Shown one piece after another: positions 33,298 through 44,839 of a DNA stretch of 64,000 bases. Each line of letters starts with the position of its first letter. Positions within the stretch are counted from its first letter, which is position 1. The position numbers and the translations under genes were made by a program. The stretch is taken from NCBI GenBank assembly GCA_029204225.1, contig CM055092.1:82812212-82876211 (forward strand), read 5' to 3'. The notes beneath the pieces are model-generated. The model had not been told where the DNA came from. It made no database searches and saw only the letters and a program-made list of their open reading frames with translations. The stretch comes from Diphasiastrum complanatum (taxonomy: Eukaryota > Streptophyta > Lycopodiopsida > Lycopodiales > Lycopodiaceae).

Positions 33298-35756
33298 TGG
33301 ATTCTAAAAGTAAAGTTGGTCTCATCGCAGACAAGCTGAATGGATCCAATTACTATTTGTGAAAATTTAAGATGAAGACCTTTCTAATCGCCAACGAGTT
33401 GTGGGATGTTGTCACGGGTATCGAAGTGAGACGACACAACCGACTCTAAGTGGAAATCGAAGGATGGTAAAGCTTTCGCGCTTATTATTCTCAATATATC
33501 AACACTCAAATTGGCCACATATCTGAAGCTCAAACTTCGAAAGAAGTATGGAACATCTTGAGCTCACTATATGATGTAGGGGATGTGACTTCCAAGTTGC
33601 ATCTTAAAGAAAATTCTTCACAATCAAGATGTCAAATGGTGATTCACTTTAGAAACACGTTAACTAGTTTAAGAATCTCTTGCAATAGATGGTAGTTGTT
33701 GGATCGAACATCAATGATCAAGACACAATCATGACATTGCTTTCAAGCTTGTCTTCTACATATGAAAAATGGGTGATGATCATATTGACACATTCAGTTT
33801 TATTACTCACTAGAGTTATCACTATGTTGCTACAAGAAGACAATCAAAAAGTCAAGACACCTCTTTGACTTCATGATCTCATGCTCTATATGTCAACAAA
33901 GGCCTTAAAATGACAGAAGAAGAAAATCTCTAAGCAGTTCGCATCAAATCAAAAGCTGACACAAAGTCAAGAGCAATTATCAAATCCATAGTCAAAGAAA
34001 AAAATGTTCTATAAGTATTGCAAATGCACTAATCATGATATCCAGGATTGCAGGGTATTAAAAATTAAAGAATGCCAACAAAAAACCAGATCAATAGGTG
34101 AATGCAGTCACAGTATCATCTCTATCTCCCGATCTCGACATGGACGAAGGAGCGTTTATGGTCAAAGACCAAAAGGCACGATTCGATAATTCTTAATTTC
34201 TAGATTTTGGAGCTACTCAACATATGACCAGTCATCGTGAGCATTTTCACACCTACATACCTTACAATACAAAAAAATCATTCATCTTGGCGACGATAGT
34301 ACAAACACTATCGAAGGTGAAGACACTCTAAGATTGATGTTCCAGCATGATCAATTCAAACTACTATCAAAGGTTTTGTATGTATCTAAACTCTCTAAAA
34401 ATTTGTTGTCAGTAAGTAGAATTACTGATTTAGGTCATAGGGTAGAGTTTGAGTCTGAATTATTGATAAGAGAAATAAGATCCTTGCACTCGACAAGAGG
34501 CATGGATACTTATATAGATTGGTGCATTGTTATTCTAGCACTAATCAAGCCTTGAAAACCTCTGTTCTTGTCAATAAAGCATTATTGTGGCATTATAGAT
34601 TAGGACATTTGAATCATACATTTGTGTTGAACATGTCCATACAATCCCTAGCACTTGATCTTGACTGTCCAACCAACAAAGTCGACCTCCATGTCTTTGT
34701 CATAGCTGCATCCTTGGAAAGCAAACTAGGATTCCTTTTAGATAAGGCATGCAACAAAAGATGTTCTAGACTTTTTTCATTCAGATATATGTGGTCCAAT
34801 GCAAACTTCATCGTTGCTTAATGCAAAGTATTTTATTACCTTCATTGACAAATATTCGAGAAGAACAGTTGTTTATTTTTATTAAGTAGAAATCAGAGGC
34901 TTTCAAAATCTTTTGACAATTCAAAGAGCATGCAAAAATGGAATCTGGTAAAAAATTCAAAACACTAAGGTCTGACAACGGGGGAGAGTACATCTCTACC
35001 GAATTTAAGGAGTTTTGTCTTAATATGGGCATTGACCAATAATACAACAATGCATTACCTCCTATTTGCCTCAGTCTAATGGACTTGTTGAGAGAAAGAA
35101 TCAAACCTTAGTCGAATCGGCTAAGTGTATGCTTGCTCATGCGACACTTCCAAAATCCTTCTCGGCTAAAGTTGTTTCCACTGCGGCTTATATTCAGGAT
35201 AAATATATGACTAAAGGTATCTCAGACAAAACACCTTATGAAGTTTGGACAAGCTCCAAACCATCAGTATTGAACTTACGAGTTTTTGGATGTTCGCTTA
35301 TGCGCAAATACCTCAAGATCTTATGAAGAAGCTCGACTTCTAGAGTATTAATATATTTTCATGTAGACACTCGTAAATCCACTTTTGGATTTACATTCTT
35401 CCTCAACAATGGTCCTATTTCATGAAACAATCACAAGAAAACTTCGATAGCTCTATCTTCTACTGAATCAAAGTATATTCCAGTCGCTCAAGCTACAAAG
35501 GAAGCAATATGGTTGAGAAACTTATTTTCAGATGTTTGTCTAAAACAATATGCTCCAATACTTTGTGATAATCAAAGTGCTGTTACTTTATCAGCCAACC
35601 CTAGGTTTCATTCCAGGATTAAGCACATTGAGATTAAGTATCACTATGTATTAAGTAAAGTTCTCGACAAAGAGGTAAACTTGCAGTACTGCCAAAACGC
35701 AAGATATGACAACTGGTGTTTTTACTAAGGCATTAAGCTTGGATGCACATAGAAAG
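33298..35756 (+). pseudogene. Copia-4 gag-pol remnant, RT missing
   Basis: Gag begins MDSKSKVGLIADKLNGSNYY at 33298 and is soon stopped. A damaged zinc knuckle (YCKCTNHDIQDC) lies at about 34010, with its first Cys changed to Tyr. A protease site FGATQHMTSH follows near 34205. The integrase zinc region has LWHYRLGHLNH; the core has LRSDNGGEYIS at about 34975, then GLVERKNQTL and TPYEVWTSSKPS up to 35326. Within some 35 bases the sequence passes to RNase H (DTRKSTFGFT, STESKYIPVAQATKEA, CDNQSAVTLSANPRFHSR). The whole RT is therefore absent. Confidence 0.85.
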
Positions 35757-35814
35757 TTTTGTGCAAAACTAAGTTTGACGGTCAAGGCATTCATGGATTC
35801 AGATTAAGGAGGAG

Positions 35815-36732
35815 TGTTGGATTATTCTACTGTTGGGAGTGATTCATCCGAATAATCGATCTTTAATCTACATCCATTTCATTATCCAGTTTTGCAGTTT
35901 TGTTCGTGTTTTTACACAGTCTACAGAAATATTTGGGAATCACTCAATAGGTGGCTCCGACATATCGGACAACCTCTGACATATCGGATGACTCAAACGA
36001 AAGTCGAAGGAGTCAAACACATCGAATGATGACAGTTAAGATTCCTCCTGATATGAAGCTAAAGACTTGCCCTAAGTACTTCATAAGTAAATTTTTGGGA
36101 AGTCCTAACTGGATGGATGACAATGCATTATGACTAACTACCAATTGCTATTTACGGCCTAATTAGCTCTCCTAGTGGATTAGCTTAACTTTATTTAGTA
36201 TAAATAGTTGATCGTTAAAAGATTTCTATAGTCTCTAGAAAGTTTATTTTTCATAGCTCTATTAGAGTATTGCTACTAGCACTTACTTCTTACAAGCGAA
36301 AGTGCATTAGGCAAAGTTTTTCATATACTCAAAGATACTTTAGCGTATGCGATTTTTATCCGCTATTACTTTGTGCTCTCATCATCTGATTTGTGCATGC
36401 TACTTACTGAATCAATCAATCCTCTTGTTGCATTCATTATCATGTCAGAATGTATGCTTCTTTGTAGTCATTTGTAAATCTCTTATTGTTTCGTCTGATC
36501 TATTGAATACTTCAATGCTTCAATATTCAATACATCATTGTTTGGCTACAAAATCACTTTAGTACTAATGATTTCAAAGTTAGTTGCTAAAATATTGAAT
36601 GTGACTTTTGTCATTATAGATTTGTTCAATTATTGATCGGCGTAGCATGCACTAGTAAAGAAGGCTCATCCCGCTGCGCTTGATAATGTTCACTGTCTTC
36701 GACTTATCGAATCATCATTCCTTCTTCCAATA
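35815..36732 (+). repeat. Copia-4 3' LTR
   Basis: Starts TGTTGGATTATTC after a purine tract and ends near CTTCTTCCAATA. About 918 bases, slightly longer than the 5' copy. Confidence 0.85.
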
Positions 36733-38214
36733 ATTTCTACTAGATTTTATAGTCAGAGAAGTGTAATCTTGGCATGTTTAGGTTTGTTGTTCCTTTATGC
36801 ATGAAACTTTCATAAAAATGTCATGTTCAAAATTAGTATGTTTTTTGGTTTTGTTAAATGTTTGTTCAATGAAGCAGTTGATTGCTCAATTAGCTCTAAC
36901 TACTTGGATCTACCTCCTTTGCTCTAGCTCCAATAATTTCAAAGAAAAAAAATATTATGTGCATACTTGGCAAGTGCATTAGACTATCAAATAGGTGATT
37001 AGTTGCTTTAAAGAGAATTTGTTGCATCTACATCATATTGGTAGATTCTTTAATAGCTATATTAATTGAACACTATAGATTGTGCTTATGTGATATAACA
37101 TTATTTTTCAAACATAAATTGACTATTATTTCAAAGTCAGAAATGTTATTCATCTTGTTGTGGCCAAAATGCCACATTTGAAGGTAATGATTTCTTTGGT
37201 TGTTTCTATCCTACTACTTTTTGATTGGGATCATTGTGTTTTCACCAAAAATTATTAAGTACTCATCATCCTCTATAGTCCCTTTCTTTTTGGAAAGTTA
37301 TAAGTACAACTTCATGAATTGAATGCAAGGGTGCAATTCATTTCTAGCAAACAAAATATCCTCTTCCTTTGTCGACAATTTGGAAATTGTCAAAATTTGT
37401 GATTTAGCAATTTATTAACTTGCAAAATGTCAATCCCCTTTCTATTCTTCTTCAAGAAGAAACATAAAGTAAGTTAATACTCCTCATTCTGACACATCTA
37501 TGATGTCCACTTAAGACATTATTTATTGCGTCCAACAAACTATAGGTAGAAAGACAAGTTATTGGAGCTATCAATAGACATGAATCCAAATAGCTTCAAA
37601 ATGTTGGCCAAGAGCAAACAATCCCCAAGAGATTTTGTTCAAGCCTTACATGAAATCTTGTTAAGTGAATAATTTTGAAACCATAACTGTAAACCTACCT
37701 CCCTCATACTCCCTATAGAACATGAGAAATTGTATTTGAACTTCATCTTCAAAAAAATGTTCATGAAAAATAGGAATATCCAACAAATACGTTTTTGAAG
37801 ACAAAAGAAAACTTTATGCAAAGTTCTCACATTGCTAATATTCTGGATTGAAAATTATTAGAATTGTAAGCAAATTGAAGGAAAAGAGCTTGCCATTCTT
37901 GATAGTGCCTACAAAGCTTTTTAAAAATGCTCAAACATAGAAGAAGTACGTCAAAATCAATCTTTTGCTGAAGAATCATGAAATTATTTATCAATTGTTG
38001 AAAATGTTTACATTTAGTTTACTAGTAGTATCTTTGACCTAGTTTGACTTTGTAATTAGTGTGAGAACAATGATACATTCATTGATTAGAGTTTGGGCCT
38101 CACTAAAAGTTGCTCCTTTTTAAACAAGCAAAAAAAGAATGCTTGTATGATGGTCACTTTCATGTTGTTCCTATGGCATGATTTTCAAAAAAAATGCAAA
38201 GAGTTAAAAGGACA
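36733..38214. other. no recognisable gene
   Basis: AT-rich intergenic DNA, closed in all frames except short runs. It ends in T-runs (on the minus strand) that serve as Pol III terminator of the tRNA. Confidence 0.35.
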
Positions 38215-38286
38215 AGGTCCTACCGAGATTTGAACTCGGGCTACTGGATTCAGAGTCCAGTGTCCTCACCACTAGACCATAGGACC
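38215..38286 (-). tRNA. tRNA-Gln (anticodon CUG)
   Basis: The minus strand folds into a complete cloverleaf. A perfect seven-pair acceptor stem (GGTCCTA with TAGGACC) and a D arm with box A (TGGTCTAGTGG) are present. The anticodon arm CTGGA-CTCTGAA-TCCAG has CTG at positions 34-36. The T arm has box B (AGTTCAAATCTC). No intron. A TTTT run follows within a few bases of the 3' end. It matches the normal cytosolic plant tRNA-Gln form and looks functional. Confidence 0.95.
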
Positions 38287-38951
38287 GCTGATATTGATGC
38301 AGGTCTGTCAAAAACTTGATATCAGATGATTTCAACTCATCCGTCAAAGCGTTGCAAGCCAGCGAGTAACTGCACACGACAACATATATCGATTGCGTGA
38401 GAGAAAACAAAAAAGCTTGGACGTTCTGAATTTAGTGGTTGTCGGCACCTTAATACCACTGGATGCCCTTGCCATGATGTTGGCGAGAATGAAGAAGAGG
38501 TGCAAAAGCAGCCTCCAAATTTGATCATAGCACCGCCTTTGACGACGTTTGCGGTCGCCACTCTCTACTAACTCTTAAGTCCAACTAGTAGTGCTCATGC
38601 TCTTTTGTTTTCCTACTCTTTCTTAGGCTACTCTCGTTTTGGCAATGCCTCTTTATAAAAGGTCATATTATGTGTTAACCATTGAATCACCATGAGGTTT
38701 TGACATTTTTAGCCAAGCTGTGCTTATTTTAACATAATGGATACCTGTGGCATATTATGCCCATTTTCAAATAAATTAAAAAGCAGAAAATGCATGCATT
38801 TTTTTCAAAGACAGATTTTGCTTTTTTTTTTTCTGCCTGTCTGTGCCCGTTTTTACGGGTTCTGTACAACTACCATGTGGCACATTTGTGTTGGTCAGTC
38901 AAAGTCAAACTTGCCTATTATGCTTCGTAATGTGCTTCTGAAAAAATTTCA
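38287..38951. other. no clear gene; weak coding-like patch on minus strand
   Basis: A minus-strand open run of ~70 codons (38561-38337) contains FGGCFCTSSSFSPTSWQGHP, but no upstream ATG in frame is seen. It overlaps nothing conserved. It may be a gene fragment. Confidence 0.25.
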
Positions 38952-39080
38952 GGTATCCATTACGCAATGGAAGGAGCCGGGCAAAGGCCATTCTGCCCGG
39001 TTCTTCCAAAACCTCGCCCAAATTTTTTTGGAAATCCTTACCGGGCAAAATGGCTTCTGCCCCACTCCTTCCATAATACG
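38952..39080. mobile_element. MITE-like copy 2, long inverted ends
   Basis: The left arm (GGTATCCATTACGCAATGGA, then AGGAGCCGGGCAAAGGCCAT and TCTGCCCGG) is matched by the reverse complement of the right arm (38.. to CTCCTTCCATAATACG) over about 40 bases with a few mismatches. A short AT-rich loop separates them. This hairpin form without coding is typical of MITEs. Confidence 0.7.
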
Positions 39081-39414
39081 TTCTAGACTCTGTTGTAAAA
39101 TCAATAAACCTTGTATTGTCAATTTTTATTCACTTGACAATTACAAAACAAAATATAATTATTAATAAAAGCAGGGATATTATTGATATTAAACAGAATA
39201 GGCATCATGAAATTAGGAATGGCATCAACACTAAAATTCAATATGTTGTTGCATTTTATGAAACGGAATAAGATTATGTATTTATGTATAATATATTTAA
39301 TGCTTGAAATTTTGGCATGTAATATGTCACTTGCATTTTGTTCTGAAATTGCAAAAAAGCACATGACACTTTATGCTGTTTAAGTTGCCCAAAAAATGGG
39401 CATAATAGTCACAA

Positions 39415-39484
39415 GGTATCCATTACATGGGAGGGCAAGCCATATTAGAGGGCCTTCCCCTCGTCTATCAAATTCCATAATATG
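39415..39484. mobile_element. short divergent MITE-like copy 3
   Basis: Begins GGTATCCATTACATGG and ends TTCCATAATATG, like copy 2, with a shortened, different middle. Probably a relative or deletion derivative. Confidence 0.4.
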
Positions 39485-40893
39485 CAAAGAAAGCAAGGTG
39501 AGGTTTTTTGAAAGTTAATAATATGGGCTCAATGTGCTATGGGTCCCACGCTCCATCAAATACAGCCTCGACATATAAGATTCTAAGGAAGGTCAACCTT
39601 TCTAGGATTTTTGAGTTCAAGAATATGAAGGAAAGTTTTGAGCAAAGTCTTTACATTAATTTTTGAAAAACTCCATTGAACATCTTGCATTTCATAGCTA
39701 ATGCCAAGTGCTGAAAATTTAATTGTAATTTGGAGGCACCTATAGAAGCATAATGTTCCTGTCAATTTAGAACCAAAAAATTTTGTAAGCACTCTTGTCA
39801 TAATTTTCGTATGTAGTTAACAAATAGCACATGAAAGTTATGATGGAATGTGCTTGCTGCTATGTAGCAGCCTATCATTGGCTGTCCAAATGCACTATGT
39901 GGCAGCCCTATCATTGGATATCCACATGCATATTTTGTCAAAAAAAAAAAAGCTTGAAATTTTTTTTTATTAAAAAATGAAAAAATTAGAAGGAAACAAG
40001 AGAGAAAAAAAAAACCAAGAAAAGCGCGGAAAAGAATGTAGAAAAAAAAAGGTGCAAAAAAAGAAAGAAAGCAAAAACAAAAAATCCACAAAAAAACAAA
40101 TGTAGATTAAAATGTTCGCAAGCAAAAACATGAGAAAACAAAAAACAAAAAATAAGCGTAAAAAAAGATTACATAAAAAACAAAATAACTCTGAGGAGAA
40201 ATGGAAGAAATGCACAAAAAAAAAAACTTCACAAATGACATTATGAAGGTTGTAAAAAGGTCTCACATATATTGTGACTCATAAAAATGCATTAGTAGAA
40301 CTTGTAAACAAATTGCAACCATAAAAAGAGGTCTTTCTCGCTTGGGAAAGATCTATCTAGTGACCTTTACAACAACTATTCATTTATGGCTCGGCCTAAC
40401 TGCCTCACCAATGCTCATTTTATCAAGTGCAAAGGCCACTAGAAAAAGACCATTCCCCAATAGATTTAAGTAATGCCTTAAAATTATAAAAGTATGTGTG
40501 CACAAAATGCTTTTTACACATTGCTAAGGACTTGATTGCAAGAACTCTTTAGATTCTTGCATGCATGTCCACACTTTAGATGCACCTCTATATGCAAGTC
40601 GTAAATAGCAAACAATTAATGTCTCTTTTTCTTTTTGCATGCATGTCCACACTTTAGATGTACTACCTCTATATGCAATTAGTCCTAAACATCAAAAAAA
40701 TTCATGTCCCTCTATTTTTCTTGCATGCATACCCAATCTCTCAACCTTCAAAGGCCTTCTTGGATTGGCATGCAACGAGCATTGACACAGACAATCATGC
40801 AATTCCACAGATTGCTATCCTTCCACTGTCCACATGCCCCAAATCAACTTTAACATTCTCAAAAAACCCATGCACAAATGAAGAAAGCGACTC
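39485..40893. other. no recognisable gene
   Basis: Includes an A-rich stretch (39945-40235) giving spurious Phe-rich minus-strand frames, and the 13-base phrase 'cactttagatg(c/t)ac' repeated near 40571 and 40651. Confidence 0.35.
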
Positions 40894-41013
40894 ACAATAA
40901 TGTCCCACAAGTCCCCAGTCAAAAACCCTAATAGGTTTAGCTTTAGATCCCTACAATAATGTCCCACAAGCCCCCATTCAAAAACCCTAATAGGTTTAGC
41001 TTTAGGAAGGAAA
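40894..41013. repeat. tandem duplication, period 60
   Basis: 'caataatgtcccacaag' at 40894 recurs at 40954. Each is followed by 'caaaaaccctaataggttta'. Two nearly identical copies. Confidence 0.85.
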
Positions 41014-41098
41014 TAGCAAATCTCTGCAATAGCCGCCATCTACAAGACAAAGGATGCTCCATAGCGAGAGAGAGGAAGATCTTCAACACTAGGAACTA

Positions 41099-41512
41099 AT
41101 GGCGTCACGCTCCTCCTCGGCCCTCCCCTCGCATCTTACTAACACGCAGAGGTTTGGTCCCGACCAAGTTAAAACGATGACGCGTGGCCAGGGGCTTTCA
41201 GAGGCATGTTATGTTGCGCCCAGCAGCAGCTACCCGCAAACGTTCTCATGTGTTGTCCTCAAACCCTCGAATGTACTGAAACTAACTCCGAACTGCAACG
41301 ACTTACTCTCTTCTGTGCCTACCTACTCTCTTCTGCGCCTGCCTGCCTACTCTCGACTACTTGGTAGATATGATTCAAATGGAGCACTCAGCCTCGCTGT
41401 CTTCTTTCTGTGGTCAGCCACATTTAATTCATTCACACACAATAGATTGCAAAATCAAATTTTAAGATTTGAACAATATTTCATTGTATGTATTAAAAGA
41501 AATATTTGTTGA
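41099..41512 (+). CDS. hypothetical open frame, possible first exon
   Basis: A 137-codon frame starting at ATGGCG in a good plant start context (aactaATGGCG), preceded by a GA-rich leader-like stretch. The first ~55 residues (Ser/Pro-rich) have higher GC than the rest, suggesting a real first exon that ends at an unrecognised donor. The tail looks random. No family recognised. Confidence 0.25.
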   Translation: MASRSSSALPSHLTNTQRFGPDQVKTMTRGQGLSEACYVAPSSSYPQTFSCVVLKPSNVLKLTPNCNDLLSSVPTYSLLRLPAYSRLLGRYDSNGALSLAVFFLWSATFNSFTHNRLQNQILRFEQYFIVCIKRNIC

Positions 41513-42200
41513 ATTATACAAACGTTTGGTAACTATTGCAACTTAGAACTCAGTCTCAGGAGTTTATGCTCGCAATTTTGTTATTCATGAGCTTGGCTTG
41601 GTGCCAAGGTTTTTTTTATACAAATCAGGTGATTTATTTGCGATGCTAATAATCATTTGAATTTTATTACGAGTCCATTAGGGCATTCATAAGTTTAAAA
41701 ATGATCCAAAACACCACACCACATGTTTTTGACATTCGATATTTTGGGAGATCTACTTTTTTCGTCATTTTCCACTGCCACATTCGGCGCAATATCCCTT
41801 GGGCATGAATAAGTTTTTTCACCAGTTAGTTCCACCAACACTTGGTCACCATGCAAAGTGAATACGCAACAAGGCAGTGTTCAAGAGAGCCAAGATCTCT
41901 TGAGAATGGGGATGACAACTTTAATGAGAAAACCGGTACAAGAAAAATTTAACGATAAAAAAGTCATCAAAATCGGGTGCTTCTAGAATATGTAGGATTT
42001 TAGACGGTTAAACTTTTTTTACAAGAGAATGTGACTCCAACATTTATACATAGTAGGATATAATCCTCCTATCTTTGAAAAAACACAAAAAAAAAATTTG
42101 GGATGCAATTTTTAATAAGTTGATTTTTTCATTGTTTGGGTAATGCCAACTATAATCTAAGGCTTAAGGCATAGGTATTAGGTCCTAGGCCCTTGCACAT
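41513..42200. other. no recognisable feature
   Basis: AT-rich, no sustained open frame, no repeats seen. Confidence 0.3.
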
Positions 42201-44214
42201 TTAAGATTCCCTTGAATGCACATTGCTAATTGGCATTGTCTCATTTGAGGACTCTGCCACGCGCCTTCCGCCATGCTGCCCATTTAAATTGCTTTGAAGG
42301 CTCGGGCCTCGGGAGTTGGGACTTGGGCCATCTCGCGAAGCATTTTCAATGTTCATTTTTCCAAAACGTAGTGAGTAGTGAGCCTGAGGTGCGATCAAGA
42401 TATTGCTAGAGAGTACAAAACTTTCAAAAGCTCTAATGAGCAATTTTATGAAGATTCATATAGACTATCATATTTGCAAGAGACCCTCTATTTGTTGCAT
42501 GAATGATCAATTGCATTTGTGATCCATTGACTCTTTTGACATATGTACCAATCAACTTTATTTCACACACATTTTTTCTAAATTGTCTCGAATGCATGAT
42601 TGGAAAAATGTATGTGCTCACATCTTAGAAGTAGTTGCACGTGTACTGGATGAATATAGAAATTCAGGTTTCAAACCACTAAGCTCAGAAAAATCAGACA
42701 AATGAAATGATGGTGTCTTTTCCACTTCCACGACATCTGAAATGGCATGGGAGACAAAAGGTGCCGGACGGAAGAGCACACATAAACAAAGTGTTCCAAA
42801 GAAGGCACTATTGACATTGTTCACTTGGTAAAAGATATTGAGAAAATTGCAAAGAAAAAGCGAGCTGCAAATGCTAAACAATCATGATGGACTTATTTAT
42901 GACAATTGCCCGTGGTCTTACACTTTCGAGTCTATTGAAAATTGCTCACAGGGGGTTGATATCAAAGCTTGTGGACGACATACGAATACTATTGTCTTTA
43001 GAAAATGTCTCTAGAAAAAAAGCATCATAATTTAAATGCTTCATCTACTAACAACATAGAAGCGGTAATTCAAACTCAATCCTTTCCATATCAATACATA
43101 TGGAAAATGCTGATGTTCAACCTTTGAGGTAATCTGCATTTCCAAACGTTCTATTATTTGAACAAACCAATAAAAGATTCTAGTAAAGACGCTTGTTTAA
43201 AATTGCCAATTACAAATTGCATCTAGACTGCATTCCCCCATCCCGAACAGAACACTCAACCAGCTCTTTAAAATTAAGTAAGAAAAGAACACCATGCTGG
43301 AAACACCACAAAAAAATAATGGATATGCAAGGCAATTTACTCTCGGTCCAACTACTAGCTTGGGATTTCGAGGGTTGAATCATATACTTAGTGGAGTAGT
43401 ATCAGGCAGAGATTTAGGATCACCTTTGTGCTGCAGTTGTAGCTTATGCTAATCTGCAGTCTAAACAAAAAACCTTAATGAAAGAAATTTGCATAAATAA
43501 GAAAAGACACTGTGTATGATGGAACTCTTAAAATTTGGTAAGAAACTATGTACCTTGCCCAATCTCTGATTTAAGCTCTAACAAGAGCAGGCAGGACTCT
43601 GCAGTATTCTTTCAGGACAGTTTTTTTTTAGCTCACAACGATTTGATCTGGATTTGTTCTTCTTACATCAAAATGATTGTTCCTCTTCCCCATCTTGTCT
43701 TCCAAAGCATGATTCTTTTTCTTTTCCTTATACTGAAAGCAAACCATTACCTGAATGCCACAGATACGATGTGCTTTATTTTAGAAAGGACAAATATCTT
43801 GCTATTCAGAGGGCAAATGATTGTGAAAAAGGAAATAGATTCAATGCTAATAAGTAATCATGTATGAAAAGGCAATCTTCAATGCATACGAGCAGCACAT
43901 TCCTACAGGTGCATAAGATCTTTGAGTGCTATTTTGTGCAAAAATGAAGCCATATTCTATCCCAGAGCTCAGCGCTGACAAACGGTGCTATTTTGTGTAA
44001 AAATGAAGCCATATTCTATCCCAGAGCTCAGCGCTGACAAACAGGCAATAATTTGAAATTTTTTCCAGCTAATAGAGGGCAGTAGATCGCTAACCCGAAT
44101 CAGCGCTTCTACCATCTCAGATGGATGCTCCAAGTCGCTGGTTATTAGCAAGAAGAGATTTTCAAATGGTTCAATTTCTGGTTTGATTCTCAAACCAGGC
44201 CACTCTCTCTTCTT
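42201..44214 (-). other. unrecognised coding-like exons, possible host gene
   Basis: Four minus-strand patches look like exons. 44214-44047 follows a good acceptor (CTGTAG) and reads KKREWPGLRIKPEIEPFENL, then SDLEHPSEMVEALIRVSDLL. About 43444-43375 reads HKLQLQHKGDPKSLPDTTPL and then a stop. 42840-42624 holds SHAISDVVEVEKTPSFHLSD. 42348-42201 reads MNIENASRDGPSPNSRGP and ends in a stop. Their order is compatible with one or two spliced genes. I recognise no domain, and joins are not proven. Confidence 0.3.
43908..44090. repeat. dispersed repeat with internal 59-base tandem duplication
   Basis: The unit starting gtgctattttgtg occurs at 43926 and 43985. The whole block, including the flanking 'ggtgcataagatct' and 'gggcagtagatcg', is repeated at 58385-58566 with the same period. 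It overlaps the end of the coding-like exon at 44214-44047. Confidence 0.85.
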
Positions 44215-44839
44215 CTACAGATTTGATTTGCAGAACAGCCACCCCTATAACACGACCCTTATGACTGAAACAGAGGCTCCAAACCAGTTGGCCAATAGTC
44301 AGAAATTCAGAACTATCTCAATAGCCAAAAGGTAGAAAAGCAATTTCCAGACAGGTTGCAACCATTTCTCTCATAGTGCAACATGCATTCCACCACAGGG
44401 TTTGACGTTTTAGATTAACAACCCCTATTATACTAAGGATTTCATTCTCGCAATCGTAGGTTTTAACAACATTAATTGGTACACAATGATTTTATATGTT
44501 ACGACTTCGGCAAGAGACCAGAACTTATTGGGTATAGCATTGTTGAACAACCTACTGGATGAAGTAGAAATAAGTACATTGCTTTGAGGCTTACATGAAA
44601 TCAGGGAATTTTGTTTCTGATCCCTGGATATCTGGTACCAGTATCAACTCTTCTTGCTAGCATAGATAGTGGTTAGCATCACATAAAGCAATTCCATCGA
44701 TTGCATAAAGGGAATATCAACACAACTCGACTAGAAAAAGAGTGTGCTCGAAGAGTAGTAATTAGGACTATAGCTTCCCATGAATGGTCAAGCATCACAC
44801 TGGTAAGTGTGCTGAGCCCACGATGGGTTACCTAATCAG
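44215..44839. other. no recognisable gene
   Basis: Possibly intron or upstream sequence of the exon ending at 44214. No supported open frame. Confidence 0.3.

Larger units (their letters stand above)
32287..36732 (+). mobile_element. Copia-4: LTR-bounded plus-strand Ty1/copia element, RT-deleted
   Basis: LTRs at 32287-33143 and 35815-36732 share long near-identical stretches. Each contains 'ggattattct', 'aataatcgatctttaatctacatcc' in part, and 'gaatcatcattccttctt' at the end. A primer site follows the 5' LTR and a purine tract (AAGGAGGAG) precedes the 3' LTR. The likely target duplication is imperfect: GTTTC at 32282-32286 and ATTTC at 36733-36737. The coding region is badly decayed and lacks RT. 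Confidence 0.88.

Noticed and set aside
38737-39165. 142-codon plus-strand open frame
   Set aside because: Its second half is the MITE-like hairpin and the first half has no coding character; a chance frame.
39798-40266. Phe-rich minus-strand frames resembling membrane proteins
   Set aside because: They are the reverse of an A-rich tract; hydrophobicity follows from base composition.
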